Below are positions 5,137 to 6,093 of a stretch of DNA of 6,093 nucleotides, piece by piece. This stretch comes from CAZIPZ01 sp964541075 (GTDB lineage Bacteria > Acidobacteriota > Terriglobia > 20CM-2-55-15). A program made the translations under genes and the position numbers. The notes beneath the pieces are model-generated. The model was not told where the DNA came from. It saw only the letters and a program-made list of their open reading frames with translations, and did no database searches. Each line of letters begins with the position of its first letter. Positions within the stretch are counted from its first letter, which is position 1. The stretch lies in contig CAZIPZ010000217.1 of NCBI GenBank assembly GCA_964541075.1, positions 1 to 6,093 of the forward strand, read 5' to 3'.

Positions 5137-6093
5137 TTAGATCTGCACGGCGCCGGTCCTCGCCTTCAGGAATGCGCCGATTCCGCCGGAAGAGTCGAGC
5201 GAAGACGCGGCCTCATCTGTTACAACCTCGATTCTAGCGCCGTCGCGGAGTGCATGCTCTACAGCCCGCTCCACAACATTCGGAACTGCCCGAAGGGCGG
5301 CGCCGCACGAACAAGCCGGTTGTTCAGTGGAAGACAGAGACATACATCGGGGGCACTCAAAGCCCGGCGAAGCAAAATCAACGGCGTAAACCAACTGCCA
5401 GACGCGCCGGAAGTTTACTGCATGCAGCGTATGACCCACGCCGAGAACGGCATTCTGACCTTTCGCGGTCGCAGTTACAAGTTCATTAACCGTCTGCTGT
5501 TCAGTTTCCCGCTCATGCTTGGCGGCGATATCACTAGTTGATGACAGCACATCGGACACAGAAGCCTTCATCGCAATATCCACCTCGCCGATAATGCGCA
5601 ACGATAGCCGTTTCGGCAGAAGCTTACGGAGTTCAGCCCGGACCTCTGACGTTCCGGCAAGGATCAGATGACCGATTTGCTCTCTCTGAACTAGGCGATC
5701 GATCTCATCCGCCGCGTGCACCAGGTTGGCATGAATGCGTTCGTCTGCTTTTCTCTGGATCTGACTCGATGATCCAATATGGTCTGTTCCGGACGTCTTG
5801 ACATGCCGGACTCTGCCCGGTCCGAGATTTCCATGAAACGTTTCTTCGATCTGATTCATGAATACCTTAAATAACCGAAGCTTTGTTCGATCGATCAGCG
5901 CCACGCCATAACGCTCAAATTGATCGACCGCGTTGGCTAGCGGCTGCAGCAAAGCTTCGCGGTCCCATCGCGCCTGATTTTGAATTGGGACGTTCACTTC
6001 AGTGCTGCTAAAAAAGCCGTCGACCTCGTCAAATACCATGACCAGACCTCGAGCACGGGGCTGGTATACAGAAACATAGTCGGAAATATGGTG
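5137..6093 (-). CDS. Bacterial eRF1-like (baeRF-type) protein with zinc ribbon, N-terminus cut by the window edge
   Basis: There are 318 residues visible. The frame stays open to the right edge, and the residues before the first ATG (6039), such as YVSVYQPRARGLV, fit the family, so the true start lies beyond 6093. The layout matches bacterial relatives of archaeal/eukaryotic release factor eRF1. First comes a domain-2-like part with YGVALIDRTKLRLF (visible residues 62-75) and a long helix-loop region. Then comes a domain-3-like part with HLILAGTSEVRAELRKLLP (142-160). A zinc ribbon follows, CPRC (247-250) and CSC (261-263), and the end has GGIGAFLKAR (303-312). Where eRF1 carries the GGQ loop there is GSSSQ (107-111), so the catalytic Gly-Gly pair is missing. 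Ribosome- or tRNA-related function is inferred from fold; the substrate is unknown. It most resembles the baeRF group often labelled family 10, but that subfamily call is uncertain. It is convergent with the universal stress gene. Confidence 0.85.
   Translation of the reverse strand, partial: HHISDYVSVYQPRARGLVMVFDEVDGFFSSTEVNVPIQNQARWDREALLQPLANAVDQFERYGVALIDRTKLRLFKVFMNQIEETFHGNLGPGRVRHVKTSGTDHIGSSSQIQRKADERIHANLVHAADEIDRLVQREQIGHLILAGTSEVRAELRKLLPKRLSLRIIGEVDIAMKASVSDVLSSTSDIAAKHERETEQQTVNELVTATAKGQNAVLGVGHTLHAVNFRRVWQLVYAVDFASPGFECPRCMSLSSTEQPACSCGAALRAVPNVVERAVEHALRDGARIEVVTDEAASSLDSSGGIGAFLKARTGAVQI

Overview
The window looks like ordinary bacterial chromosome, probably from a soil or sediment organism with mid-50s % GC (judged by eye, not counted). 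The protein sequences resemble those of Acidobacteriota-type genomes, but that placement rests on remembered family resemblance and not on a search. I see no transposase, integrase, phage gene, tRNA, rRNA or CRISPR array.

Layout from left to right. The first ~30 bases appear to hold the very start of a minus-strand gene that leaves the window. A divergent intergenic region (about 31-284) follows. Next is a plus-strand conserved hypothetical, SRPBCC-like protein of 235 aa (285-992). After a short convergent gap comes a complete minus-strand formate--tetrahydrofolate ligase, fhs, 551 aa (1080-2735). A 353-bp divergent intergenic region (2736-3088) carries a 16-bp inverted repeat near fhs and a tandem 14-bp repeat near the next gene. 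That gene is a plus-strand 107-aa protein with two predicted membrane segments (3089-3412). It is followed by a minus-strand OsmC/Ohr-type thiol peroxidase family protein with a GTG start (3485-3937), a plus-strand two-domain universal stress protein (4157-5062), and a minus-strand bacterial eRF1-like (baeRF-type) protein with a zinc ribbon. The last of these is cut by the right edge (5137-6093).

The genes strictly alternate in strand, so no operon is visible and each gene should have its own transcript. Functionally, the right half is a stress-response neighbourhood: ATP-binding UspA-type domains, OsmC-family peroxide detoxification, and a release-factor-like protein of the type often found near stress genes. 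Fhs supplies 10-formyl-THF from formate and is the only clear metabolic enzyme. No folD, fchA or other one-carbon gene accompanies it here.

Nothing in the window clearly amounts to a new multi-gene system. The points most worth checking are the baeRF-type protein with a degenerate GGQ-like loop, the tandem repeat ahead of the small membrane protein, the inverted repeat upstream of fhs, and the alternating gene order with three divergent promoter regions.
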